36,447 bases of DNA from Sulfuriflexus sp032250955. Its GTDB lineage: Bacteria > Pseudomonadota > Gammaproteobacteria > AKS1. The position numbers and the translations under genes were made by a program. Location: contig NZ_JAVVES010000023.1 in the NCBI RefSeq assembly GCF_032250955.1, forward strand, positions 1 to 36,447, in the 5' to 3' direction. Positions 8,210 to 16,083 of the stretch are shown piece after piece. How positions within the stretch are numbered: position 1 is the first letter of the stretch; every line of letters starts with the position of its first letter. The notes below the pieces were generated by a model that ran no database searches, was not told where the DNA came from, and was given only the letters and a program-made list of their open reading frames with translations.

Positions 8210-9427
8210 ATGAAAGCCGTGTATCACAACAAACAACTATTTCAGGGCCCGGCCAGGGGACTACTCTGCGGACTGCTGTTGGTACTGCCGGGTCTGACGG
8301 TCAATGCCGAAGCCGTGTATGGCAACGATTATGAACAATCCCTCGTCCTGAGCCTGGATGACCTGACACAACAGCGTATTGACCCTGCCTTTGCGCGCAT
8401 CGAACGACTCGTCGAAGATAACCCCAAGTTCCGCCTCGCCCAGCTAATCTATGCCGACCTGTTACTTGCCAAGGCCCAGCGCGCGACTGATTTTGGCGCA
8501 TACCCGCAGGCCACCAGGGCGCAATTACAGGGGCTGCGTGATGAAGCGCGCAAACGCTGGCAACATTATTCGACCCCGAAACAGGGTGATGTCCTGCCGG
8601 CCAGTATGATCCGTCTCGACCCTGAAACGAAACACGCCATACTTGTCGATCTGGGTAATTCCCGTCTGTATATATTCAAAAACAATCATGGCGTCCCGGA
8701 ACTGGTTGAGGATTATTATGTTTCAATAGGCAAACGTGGTGCCGATAAACTGGTACAGGGTGACAAAAAGACCCCGGTCGGCGTGTATGCCATTACCCGC
8801 TTTATTGCCGACCAGAAGCTCCCGGACTTCTATGGCTCGGGGGCGTTTCCGATTGACTATCCGAATCGCTGGGATCGCCGCCTGGGCAAGACGGGTTACG
8901 GCATCTGGTTACACGGTACACCGGTAGATACCTATAGCCGGCCGCCGCTGGCCAGTGACGGCTGTGTGGCGATCAGTAATGATGAATTTACGCGCCTGAA
9001 ACCCTTCGTCCAGATACGACAGACGCCCGTGGTGATCACGCAAGGCGTCAACTGGATCCCGCGTGCTGAATGGTTGCAGCGTCAGAAGCATTTTTCGGCG
9101 TTACTCGACAGCTGGGAAAACGACTGGGAAAGCAGGAACAGCCAGGCCTATCTTGCCCATTACTCAGTGTCGGATTTCAAGAGTGGTAACTACAATTACG
9201 CCCGCTGGGCAGAACACAAGAGCCGGGTTAACAGTGCGAAGGAATATATTCGCGTCGAACGCTCAGCGGTGAATATCTTTGCCTACCCCGGCGTGGAAAA
9301 TATGCTTGAGGTCACTTTCCACCAGCAATACCAGAGCAACAACTACAATAACAGCAGTTCCAAGCGCCAGTACTGGAAAAAGGAACCTGATGGCCGCTGG
9401 CGGATTATCTACGACGGGCCGGCCTGA
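8210..9427 (+). CDS. L,D-transpeptidase (YkuD) with NTF2-like C-terminal domain
   Basis: This 405-residue periplasmic enzyme has a signal peptide (about residues 14-35), a helical region to about 130, a YkuD catalytic domain at about 140-280 and an NTF2-like C-terminal domain at about 295-405. The active-site signature is seen as H235 in WLHGTP and C252 in SDGCVAIS. The family forms 3-3 crosslinks in peptidoglycan or attaches proteins to it; which one applies here is not visible. The C-terminal domain resembles that of the TPR protein just upstream, which suggests a functional pair. The 3' end overlaps the convergent M14 peptidase gene by 19 bases. Some databases call similar proteins the Cds6 family. 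Confidence 0.88.
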   Translation: MKAVYHNKQLFQGPARGLLCGLLLVLPGLTVNAEAVYGNDYEQSLVLSLDDLTQQRIDPAFARIERLVEDNPKFRLAQLIYADLLLAKAQRATDFGAYPQATRAQLQGLRDEARKRWQHYSTPKQGDVLPASMIRLDPETKHAILVDLGNSRLYIFKNNHGVPELVEDYYVSIGKRGADKLVQGDKKTPVGVYAITRFIADQKLPDFYGSGAFPIDYPNRWDRRLGKTGYGIWLHGTPVDTYSRPPLASDGCVAISNDEFTRLKPFVQIRQTPVVITQGVNWIPRAEWLQRQKHFSALLDSWENDWESRNSQAYLAHYSVSDFKSGNYNYARWAEHKSRVNSAKEYIRVERSAVNIFAYPGVENMLEVTFHQQYQSNNYNNSSSKRQYWKKEPDGRWRIIYDGPA

Positions 9428-10296
9428 TCCTCTCCGGCTACAGTTGGTATTCGCACCTCCGCCTTGCGCGGGGTATTATTTTGCAACCACCTTACCAGGT
9501 CTACCCAGATATGCGATATCTGGGCTGGCGTCGGCATGATGCCAGCATGCGGCAGCTCTATCGTAATCACCGGGATCTTGTTTTCCACCCCGGCATAGTT
9601 GCCCAGTGAGCCGGGGTAGGCACCAAGCAGGTTCAGTGACAGATGCCCCAGTCTCTTCGGGGCCCGCGGGGGGCCATCAAAGTCGAGTACGCCATAGGGC
9701 GCATGCACGGAAACGATGGCATCTGGCCGGAACTCCTCAATAAGCTCGTATAACCAGCGGGACTCGGGTTCGCTCAAGGCCGCCTTGCCCGGGTAACGTC
9801 GTGGATTCCTGTAGGTGCGCTTGACCCAGTAGCGGTTTGTTTCTTCTTCCCAGTTATGGGTGGGGAAGTTACGATTCAGATCCACGCCGTTGGCATTCAT
9901 GCGCCTGGATTTGCCCTGCAACAGGCCATCGGGGTTCAGCAAGGGCACAACCTTCCAGTGAAACAGGCCGGAATGATACTGGTCAAGCTTGTTCATCCAC
10001 TTGAACACCACGCTCACGGATGAATATTCATCACCGTGAATCCCGCCAATCATCAGTACCCGCGACTGTGGCTGGCGTCCGTCGAGAGGCGGATATTCCT
10101 TCATGAGGATGGGTGTGCCCTGGATGGATCTTGCCTCAGTCAGTTGCAGCCCGGCATCGCACTCGGCATATTTAACGCTCGCCAGTTTGCCTGCAATGCG
10201 TTGGCAGACATCCGCCACCTGCAGCTCGGTGGCCGATACTGTCGGCATGGCCGCCATGGCGGCCAACAGTATAAAGGCGCGCCCGGCCGCTATCAT
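9409..10296 (-). CDS. M14 zinc peptidase, murein peptide amidase-like
   Basis: This 295-residue protein has a signal peptide (to about residue 22) and an M14 carboxypeptidase fold. Zinc ligands are H87 and E90 in GGIHGDEYSS and H198 in VSVHAPYG; the catalytic glutamate is E247 in TIELPHAG; NPDG (121-124) and GVDLNRNFP are also family marks. MpaA-type enzymes cleave gamma-D-Glu-mDAP in murein tripeptide, producing mDAP. E. coli MpaA is cytoplasmic, so the export signal here points to a periplasmic version. It overlaps the upstream gene by ATGA (translational coupling) and closes the argC operon. Confidence 0.85.
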   Translation of the reverse strand: MIAAGRAFILLAAMAAMPTVSATELQVADVCQRIAGKLASVKYAECDAGLQLTEARSIQGTPILMKEYPPLDGRQPQSRVLMIGGIHGDEYSSVSVVFKWMNKLDQYHSGLFHWKVVPLLNPDGLLQGKSRRMNANGVDLNRNFPTHNWEEETNRYWVKRTYRNPRRYPGKAALSEPESRWLYELIEEFRPDAIVSVHAPYGVLDFDGPPRAPKRLGHLSLNLLGAYPGSLGNYAGVENKIPVITIELPHAGIMPTPAQISHIWVDLVRWLQNNTPRKAEVRIPTVAGEDQAGPS

Positions 10297-11036
10297 AGTG
10301 CCGAGACTTTCACTGCGCCGTTGCTGCTCAGCCCCGTTCCCGTCCAGCCGAAGGTCTTGTCCAGAGTCACGCGGTTTGATTTCACCTTGATGTTCACACG
10401 GCTGGGCACAAAGCCTTCGGGAAGAATCAGATCACCCTCGAATCTCTGGAAGTACTTGAACCGGAAAGGGATGTCAGCCTGCTTCTCAATGCTGACATCG
10501 GCCAGCTCCATGGTTTTGCGTTTGCCGTTTTGCACGCCCTCTATCTGTATGTCGACCTTGCCACGGGTAACACGGTTGTTCTTAATCACCTGCGTCAAAA
10601 CCAGTTTGTAACGATACGTGTCATTTTCCGCGGCGGGGATGATCTGGAAGCGCTGAATACGCAAACCCCGGGAGGATTCACGCGGTGCCACGATACTGCG
10701 ATAAAAGGCCACTTCCTCCTTCAGCTCGAGAATTTCAGCCTGCAGGCCGCGGAGTGAATCATCCACTTCCGAATAGGCATGCAGTTCAATTTCACTACTG
10801 CGTTTACTGGCGACCAGTTGTTGCTGCAGTTGCTCCAGTTCCCCGGTCAGCTTTTCAAGCTGTTCATGCATTTCTTCCCGCTCGTTTTCCAGCGAGGCGA
10901 AATCAAAATTGGCCCGCGAGTGTCCGTAGTCATAAACGAGGAAACCGCCGGCCAGCACAGCAAATACCAGTGCCGCGATCAATATCCAGCGTTTTAAGGG
11001 GTCATGCTCACTTATTATCAGTTGTGGAGTCTTCAT
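10293..11036 (-). CDS. Membrane-anchored coiled-coil protein (DUF6776-like)
   Basis: This 247-residue protein has one N-terminal transmembrane helix (about 16-35), a coiled coil at about 45-115 (LENEREEMHEQLEKLTGELE) and a beta-rich C-terminal domain (about 120-247) containing RIQRFQIIPAAENDTYRYKL. This matches proteins annotated DUF6776, whose function is unknown. It starts 9 bases after argC and overlaps the M14 gene start by 4 bases. Its topology (short cytoplasmic end, large periplasmic part) and coupling to a murein peptidase suggest an envelope role. Confidence 0.75.
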   Translation of the reverse strand: MKTPQLIISEHDPLKRWILIAALVFAVLAGGFLVYDYGHSRANFDFASLENEREEMHEQLEKLTGELEQLQQQLVASKRSSEIELHAYSEVDDSLRGLQAEILELKEEVAFYRSIVAPRESSRGLRIQRFQIIPAAENDTYRYKLVLTQVIKNNRVTRGKVDIQIEGVQNGKRKTMELADVSIEKQADIPFRFKYFQRFEGDLILPEGFVPSRVNIKVKSNRVTLDKTFGWTGTGLSSNGAVKVSAL

Positions 11037-11045
11037 TGCGGCAAT

Positions 11046-12077
11046 CTACGGCAACAATGCCACGCCGTCGAGACCGGCCTTTTCATCCTCTCCAAACATG
11101 ATATTCATATTTTGCACCGCCTGACCGGCAGCCCCCTTTACCAGGTTATCAATCACCGATAAGACGACCACGGTGTCACCGTCCTGCGGACGGTGCACGG
11201 CTATGCGGCAGTTATTGCCGCCGCGCACAGTACGTGTTTCGGGATGACTGCCGGCAGGCAGGATGTCGACAAAGGCCTCGTTGCGGTAGCGCTGTTCAAA
11301 CAGCGCCTGCAGGTCGACATCGGTATTTTTCAAAGTCGCGTACAAGGTCGCGTGAATACCACGGGTCATGGGCATCAGGTGGGGCACAAAGGTCAGGCCA
11401 ACGGGCTGTGCCGCCAGGGACGTCAGCACCTGCCTGATTTCAGGCAGGTGCCGGTGACCCTGCACCCCGTAGGCCTTCACGCTTTCATTGATCTCGCTCA
11501 TGAGAAGCCCGACTGTCGCGGAGCGGCCAGCGCCACTGGCACCGGACTTGCAGTCTGCAACCAGACGCTCAAGGTCGATCAGGCTGTTTTCGATTAATGG
11601 CATAAAGCCCAGTTCCACGGCGGTAGGATAACAACCGGCATTGCCGATGAGACGGGCATCGCGAACTGCCTCACGGTTGATTTCCGGCAGGCCGTACACA
11701 GCTTCCGCGAGCAACTCAGGGCAGGCATGCGTCATTCCGTACCACTGCTCCCACAGGGCCGCATCCTTGAAGCGGAAATCCGCTGCCAGATCGATAACCT
11801 TGACACCGGCCTCAAGCAGGGCGGGGGCATGCTGCATGGCGATGCCATTCGGCGTGGCAAAAAACACCACATCGCAATCCGTCAAGCTGGCGTCATTCGG
11901 ATCACTGAAGGCAATATCAACGTGACCGCGCAGGTTGGGGAAGATATCGGCAACCGGCGTACCTGCCTCGGCGCGCGAGGTGATAGCCTGCAACTCCGCC
12001 TGCGGATGCATGGCCAGTAAGCGCAGTAATTCCACGCCGGTGTAACCTGTGCCGCCCACTATGCCCGTCTTGATCAT
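11046..12077 (-). CDS. argC: N-acetyl-gamma-glutamyl-phosphate reductase
   Basis: This 343-residue cytosolic enzyme reduces N-acetylglutamyl-5-phosphate to the semialdehyde with NADPH in arginine synthesis. The Rossmann start GIVGGTGYTGVELLRLL (residues 5-21), the catalytic C149 in GNAGCYPTA and the HLMPMTRG motif are all present. A start 39 bases upstream would add 13 residues before the family's usual N-terminus; the ATG at 12077 with AGGG/GGGAG upstream is preferred. No other arg genes are nearby. Upstream lies a candidate small RNA or attenuator (12178-12312) on the same strand, which may control it. Confidence 0.95.
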   Translation of the reverse strand: MIKTGIVGGTGYTGVELLRLLAMHPQAELQAITSRAEAGTPVADIFPNLRGHVDIAFSDPNDASLTDCDVVFFATPNGIAMQHAPALLEAGVKVIDLAADFRFKDAALWEQWYGMTHACPELLAEAVYGLPEINREAVRDARLIGNAGCYPTAVELGFMPLIENSLIDLERLVADCKSGASGAGRSATVGLLMSEINESVKAYGVQGHRHLPEIRQVLTSLAAQPVGLTFVPHLMPMTRGIHATLYATLKNTDVDLQALFEQRYRNEAFVDILPAGSHPETRTVRGGNNCRIAVHRPQDGDTVVVLSVIDNLVKGAAGQAVQNMNIMFGEDEKAGLDGVALLP

Positions 12078-12176
12078 CAACCCTGTACTCCCAACCAATA
12101 TAAAAACTACCCGCATGATAAGGACTGACGCGTGCAGAGTGAAGCCCTAAAACGGGATCCGGCTGGTTAAACAAAC

Positions 12177-12199
12177 AAAAAAAAAGCGGCCGAAGCCGC
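12177..12199 (-). terminator. Intrinsic terminator of the argC-upstream RNA
   Basis: On the minus strand GCGGC-TTCG-GCCGC (a UUCG tetraloop stem) is followed by nine T residues (plus-strand A-run 12177-12185). It is a textbook Rho-independent terminator. No minus-strand protein gene ends here: the gene to the right (CLC transporter) is on the plus strand. It must therefore end a short transcript. Confidence 0.85.
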
Positions 12200-12278
12200 G
12201 GAGTTTGCCTTAATCATTATTATTATTAGTTTGTTGTTATTTTTATATATTAAAACCGGGCTCGTAATACTACGAGTG
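12178..12278 (-). ncRNA. Candidate small RNA or transcription attenuator upstream of argC
   Basis: On the minus strand a sigma70 promoter (12284-12312) would start a transcript near 12277. It opens with a perfect 6-bp stem (CTCGTA/TACGAG, 12261-12276), continues through about 60 nt of A/U-rich, probably unstructured sequence with repeated AAU/UAA triplets, and ends in an intrinsic terminator (12177-12199). The ~100-nt product has the layout of a free small RNA. Because argC begins 200 nt downstream on the same strand, it could also be an attenuated leader. A tiny ORF starting at the ATG near 12217 lacks a ribosome site and runs through the terminator, so a leader peptide is not well supported. 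Confidence 0.5.
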
Positions 12279-12283
12279 CGGCT

Positions 12284-12312
12284 AATCTAGCCAAAAGCCT
12301 TACCCGCGTCAA
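12284..12312 (-). promoter_or_regulatory. Sigma70 promoter for the argC-upstream RNA
   Basis: The minus strand has a -35 TTGACG (12307-12312) and a -10 TAGATT (12284-12289) with a 17-bp spacer, and an A/T-rich tract upstream. It is placed exactly to drive the short RNA that ends at 12177 and, on readthrough, argC. Confidence 0.65.
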
Positions 12313-12429
12313 GTTATTGATTTTATATTACTTTATAAGCATATCCTTAAATACCATAACATCTGCATTAAGCGAAAGACCGTCAGGGTTTTGCCCTTAA
12401 AGATTGTCACTCGAGCCTGTACAGGCTTA

Positions 12430-13806
12430 ATGATAAGATGTTTATTTTCTGCCAGAAGGTTAAAGAACTTGCTCTCAGCCCTGCAAACAGGCCTTAACAA
12501 GTTGTTCTGTACCACAACATGGAAGGTCCGCCTGGTTTTCTGGTTCAGTGCCATCCTGGTCGGAATCGCTGCAACGATCTTTGCTCTCGCCAGCGAACAT
12601 GTGCACGGCCTGTTCAAGCAGATTCTTGCCATCTCTCCCTATTTGCCGCTGTTGCTGACTCCCCTGATGCTAGTGCTGGTCGCCTGGCTGACACGGCGTT
12701 TCTTCCCCGGCGCACAGGGCAGCGGCATTCCACAGACAATTGCCGCCATCGATATGCACGACCATGGACTGCGTTCAGCGTTGCTCTCGCTGCGTATTGC
12801 GGTAGGTAAAATTCTCCTTACCCTGCTGGGCCTGCTGGGTGGGGCATCGATCGGGCGCGAAGGGCCGACGGTTCACGTGGGTGCCGGCATCATGTTCTCA
12901 ATGGGAAACCTTGCCCGGTTTCCACACCATTATATGGATCGGAGCCTGATACTTGCCGGCGGTGCTGCCGGGGTAGCTGCGGCTTTCAATACGCCACTGG
13001 CGGGGATTGTCTTTGCGATAGAGGAAATGAGCCGGTCCTTTGAACAACGTACCAGCGGCACTATCCTCACCGCCGTCGTCATTGCGGGCATTACGGCTAT
13101 TGCCATACAGGGACCTTATACCTATTTTGGCGTCAGTAGCGCGACACTGCCAATAAGCAGCAGCTGGTTAGCCGTGCTCGTTTGTGGCGTAGTGGGTGGC
13201 GGCCTCGGTGGACTATTCAGTCGAATGCTGATTCACGGCACTCAGTGGATGAGTCCACTGCATATGAAATACCCGCTGCGAATCGCCGCCATCTGTGGGC
13301 TGGGCATAGCAGTCATCGGCCTGCTCTCCGGCAGCACGACCTATGGCACCGGTTATGAAGAAGCGCGCCTGCTGATTACCGGCACCGGTAACCTCGATCC
13401 TGTCTATCCCTTAATGAAGTTTCTCGCCACTATTGTCTCTTACCTGAGCGGGATCCCCGGCGGCATCTTTGCCCCCTCGCTGGCGACAGGTGCCGGTGTC
13501 GGGGCATTCCTGGCAGAATGGTTCAACACAGTACCGGTCGAGGCTATCGTCTTGCTCGGTATGGTTGGCTATTTCACTGGTGTTGTACAAACGCCCATCA
13601 CCGCTTTTGTTATCGTAATGGAAATGACGGGTAACCACGGCATGCTGCTCCCGCTGATGCTGACCGCCCTGATCGCCCAGGGCACCTCCAGACTGGTTTG
13701 TCCGGAACCCATCTACCAGGTTCTCGCCGGCCCCTTCCTGGCAAAGCAGGCGCCGGCTGAATCACCCGACGAACCGAACGAAGACCCTGATAAATCAGTA
13801 AGATAG
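12430..13806 (+). CDS. CLC-family chloride channel/transporter
   Basis: This 458-residue integral membrane protein has about 10-12 hydrophobic helices. CLC signatures are seen: GSGIPQT, GREGPT with the gating glutamate (E144 from this start) and GIPGGIFAPSLATGAGVG. The EE pair in AIEEMSRSF (198-199) matches the proton glutamate region of H+/Cl- antiporters, so exchange rather than channel activity is plausible. No CBS domains follow. The ORF can also open at a TTG at 12391; the ATG at 12430 (CAGG upstream) is preferred but not certain. It begins a plus-strand run of five genes. Confidence 0.9.
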   Translation: MIRCLFSARRLKNLLSALQTGLNKLFCTTTWKVRLVFWFSAILVGIAATIFALASEHVHGLFKQILAISPYLPLLLTPLMLVLVAWLTRRFFPGAQGSGIPQTIAAIDMHDHGLRSALLSLRIAVGKILLTLLGLLGGASIGREGPTVHVGAGIMFSMGNLARFPHHYMDRSLILAGGAAGVAAAFNTPLAGIVFAIEEMSRSFEQRTSGTILTAVVIAGITAIAIQGPYTYFGVSSATLPISSSWLAVLVCGVVGGGLGGLFSRMLIHGTQWMSPLHMKYPLRIAAICGLGIAVIGLLSGSTTYGTGYEEARLLITGTGNLDPVYPLMKFLATIVSYLSGIPGGIFAPSLATGAGVGAFLAEWFNTVPVEAIVLLGMVGYFTGVVQTPITAFVIVMEMTGNHGMLLPLMLTALIAQGTSRLVCPEPIYQVLAGPFLAKQAPAESPDEPNEDPDKSVR

Positions 13807-13882
13807 CCAGGCGATATTTCATCATGCAAGGCAAACACTGTAGTATTATCTATATTCCAGACCGGCAAAAGGCACCGCAGTA

Positions 13883-14560
13883 ATGGATATTGTTGAAATT
13901 ATCGCGCTCACGATGGGCGTAGCCTGGGCCAGCGGCATCAACCTCTATGCCGCCATCTTCGTGCTGGGCTGGATGGGCGGTAGCGGTGACCTGATCCTGC
14001 CTGAAGATCTGCAAGTCCTGACCAGCCCGATGGTTATGGGTGCAGCGGGCTTTATGTACTGCGTCGAATTCTTTGTTGACAAGACACCCGGCGTGGATAC
14101 CGGCTGGGATGCCATTCACAGCTTTATTCGCATCCCGGCCGGTGCCATGCTCGCAGCGAGCGCTGTCGGTGATGTCACCCCTGCCGTGGAAATCGCTGCC
14201 GCCATCCTCGGCGGCACACTGGCTACAGGTTCACACCTGACCAAGGCCGGTAGCCGGGTCATGATTAATACCTCACCTGAACCCTTTTCGAACTGGGTCG
14301 CATCCATCACCGAGGACGTTCTGGTTATAGGCGGACTGTGGACAGCCCTGAACCATCCCTTGCTGTTTATCGCCTTGCTGATAGTATTCATTATCCTGAT
14401 GATCTGGTTATTACCGAAACTCTGGCGCGGCATTAAAGGCGTGTTCCGCTTCATCGGACGTGTACTGGGGATCGTCAAAGACGAAAAACCCGTCGTACCG
14501 CCAGACATAGACAAGCCGGTAGCTACCACTGCGTTACCCCGGTCACCACCTGACAAATAG
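13883..14560 (+). CDS. DUF4126 family membrane protein
   Basis: This 225-residue protein has about five hydrophobic segments. The N-terminal part, with an A-S-G-I-N-L-Y-A motif near residues 16-23, Gly/Ala-rich helices and the VDKTPGVDTGWDAIHSFIR loop, is typical of DUF4126 proteins of unknown function. The C-terminus (about 190-225) is charged and Pro-rich, probably cytoplasmic. It lies 76 bases after the CLC gene and 14 bases before the TlpA-like gene, so it is probably co-transcribed with the latter. Confidence 0.8.
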   Translation: MDIVEIIALTMGVAWASGINLYAAIFVLGWMGGSGDLILPEDLQVLTSPMVMGAAGFMYCVEFFVDKTPGVDTGWDAIHSFIRIPAGAMLAASAVGDVTPAVEIAAAILGGTLATGSHLTKAGSRVMINTSPEPFSNWVASITEDVLVIGGLWTALNHPLLFIALLIVFIILMIWLLPKLWRGIKGVFRFIGRVLGIVKDEKPVVPPDIDKPVATTALPRSPPDK

Positions 14561-14574
14561 ACTTACTGAAACCC

Positions 14575-15099
14575 ATGAAAAAGCTTAAAGACTCCCTTAT
14601 CGCGCTGGTCGTGCTGGCCCTGATCGGCCTGCTCGGCTACCTCTGGTTCGCCCCGGCCGGGTTGCGCCAGGTCCCTGATATCAGCCTGACTACGCTGGAC
14701 GGCTCGAAACTGGCCCTCAAAGACTTGCGTGGCAAGCCCGTGCTCGTGACCTTCTGGGCCACGACCTGCCCCGGCTGTATCGAGGAGATGCCACACCTGG
14801 TCGAACTGCATAATGAATATGGTCCGCGCGGCTTCAGGATGATCGGCATCAGCATGCCCTATGACCCGCCGAACCAGGTCTATGAACTCGTCAAGCATCG
14901 TCAGCTGCCCTACACTATTGCGCTCGATATCGAGGGTGAAGCGACCCGGGCCTTTGGCGATGTTCGCCTGACCCCGACCACGTTCCTGATCGCCCCCGAT
15001 GGACGGATCGTCCAGCACAGTATCGGCGAGCTGGATATGCCTGCCATGCGGGCGAGGATCGAGGGCATGCTGGCCTCCACGCAAACAGGCGGATATTGA
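14575..15099 (+). CDS. TlpA-like membrane-anchored thioredoxin
   Basis: This 174-residue protein has an N-terminal signal anchor (about 7-26) and a periplasmic thioredoxin fold with the redox pair C65-P-G-C68 in FWATTCPGCIEEMP. The TTFLIAPDGRI segment supplies the cis-proline of the fold. TlpA/ResA-type proteins reduce periplasmic disulfides, for example during cytochrome c maturation; the substrate here is unknown. The stop is one base from the HemJ start, so the two are translationally coupled, hinting at a link with haem protein formation. Confidence 0.88.
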   Translation: MKKLKDSLIALVVLALIGLLGYLWFAPAGLRQVPDISLTTLDGSKLALKDLRGKPVLVTFWATTCPGCIEEMPHLVELHNEYGPRGFRMIGISMPYDPPNQVYELVKHRQLPYTIALDIEGEATRAFGDVRLTPTTFLIAPDGRIVQHSIGELDMPAMRARIEGMLASTQTGGY

Positions 15100-15100
15100 C

Positions 15101-15526
15101 ATGCTCTGGGTTGAAGCCTTCCACATTATCTTCATGGTTACCTGGTTCGCCGGACTGTTTTACCTGCCACGGCTGTTCGTCTACCACGCCATGAGCGAGG
15201 ACGCTGTCAGCAACGAACGCTTCAAGGTCATGGAGCGCAAGCTGTTCTTCGGCATCATGACGCCGGGCGGCATTATCACCATCGCCCTCGGCCTGTGGAT
15301 GCTGTTCGACTATGCCTGGCAGGCCTATGCCGACGATGGCTGGTTGCACCTGAAGCTGGCACTGGTTGTCGTATTGGTCATTTACCATCTCTACTGCGGC
15401 AAGTTGCTCATCGATTTCCGTCATGACCGCAACCGCCACGGCCACGTATTTTACCGCTGGCTGAATGAATTCCCGGTCTTGCTCCTGATCGCCGTGGTCA
15501 TCCTGGTGGTCGTCAAACCTTTTTGA
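15101..15526 (+). CDS. hemJ: Protoporphyrinogen IX oxidase HemJ
   Basis: This 141-residue inner-membrane protein has four predicted helices. It matches the HemJ family (haem-binding oxidase converting protoporphyrinogen IX to protoporphyrin IX) with MLWVEAFHIIFMVTWFAGLF at the N-terminus (H8 as likely haem ligand), YLPRLFVYH, and a conserved LKLALVVVLVIYHLYCG region. An upstream in-frame start would overlap tlpA; the ATG at 15101 gives the family length. hemL at 27836-29134 acts earlier in the same pathway. Confidence 0.92.
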   Translation: MLWVEAFHIIFMVTWFAGLFYLPRLFVYHAMSEDAVSNERFKVMERKLFFGIMTPGGIITIALGLWMLFDYAWQAYADDGWLHLKLALVVVLVIYHLYCGKLLIDFRHDRNRHGHVFYRWLNEFPVLLLIAVVILVVVKPF

Positions 15527-15576
15527 TACGGCTATAATCGCCGATTCGATAAAGCTGGAATTAAGGAAAGTGAATC

Positions 15577-15861
15577 ATGGCGAAAATGGTGCAATGTGTC
15601 GTCCTCAAGCGCGAAGCTGAAGGCCTGGAAACCCCTCCCCATCCCGGTGAATTGGGGCAACGAATCTTTGAAAATGTTTCTGCCGAGGGCTGGAAGCAGT
15701 GGCTGGAACGCCTGACCACAATCATGAACGAGAATGGTTTGAGTACCGCCGACCCACGCAGTCTCGAGGTTATCGAGGCCCACATGCGCGGCTTCTTCTT
15801 TGGTGAAGGTGATGCCGGCCAATTGCCACCTGGTTATAGCCCCGGCGGTAGCAGGAAATAA
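15577..15861 (+). CDS. yggX: Fe(2+)-trafficking protein YggX
   Basis: This 94-residue cytosolic protein starts MAKMVQCVVLKREAEGLE with the conserved C7 and has the family's HPGELGQRIFENVSAEGW and FFFGEGDA segments. YggX protects Fe-S proteins from oxidative damage and may move Fe(II); the mechanism is unsettled. It has a strong ribosome site (AAGGAAAG) and a TATAAT at 15533-15538 just upstream, with only a weak -35. In E. coli it follows mutY, which is absent here. Confidence 0.93.
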   Translation: MAKMVQCVVLKREAEGLETPPHPGELGQRIFENVSAEGWKQWLERLTTIMNENGLSTADPRSLEVIEAHMRGFFFGEGDAGQLPPGYSPGGSRK

Positions 15862-15887
15862 CCTCGACTATGAACACAAAAAAAGCC

Positions 15888-15975
15888 GATGACGACAATG
15901 CTCAGCAGGGCCGAAATAAACATCGCGATGGCGATGGTGATCTGGAAATTCAGGGCCTCTTTCGACTGTCCATCC
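15888..15975 (-). pseudogene. Remnant of a DUF4870 membrane protein gene
   Basis: On the minus strand about 29 codons read LDGQSKEALNFQITIAIAMF and continue through ISALLSIVVIGFF. This is the core of DUF4870/Tic20-like small membrane proteins (typical GKEALNFQ motif then a helix). The usual N-terminal helix is missing, since the sequence to the right is AT-rich and shows no homology. On the left the frame runs into the antisense of yggX with no further DUF4870 sequence. A decayed fragment is the best reading; a functional short protein is unlikely. Confidence 0.5.
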
Positions 15976-16083
15976 AAAAAAGCTGGTGAAAATACCCGAC
16001 AAGTAGAGTTGCACTTACAAGTTGAATTCAAGATCGAATAAAGTGTAAAAATCGGTGCCTTGAATGTAAATCTGAGAACCCGG

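Noticed and set aside
12160..12219. Short leader-peptide-like ORF starting at the ATG near 12217 (minus strand)
   Set aside because: It has no ribosome site, no run of Arg codons as expected for argC attenuation, and its frame passes through the terminator stem and T-run.
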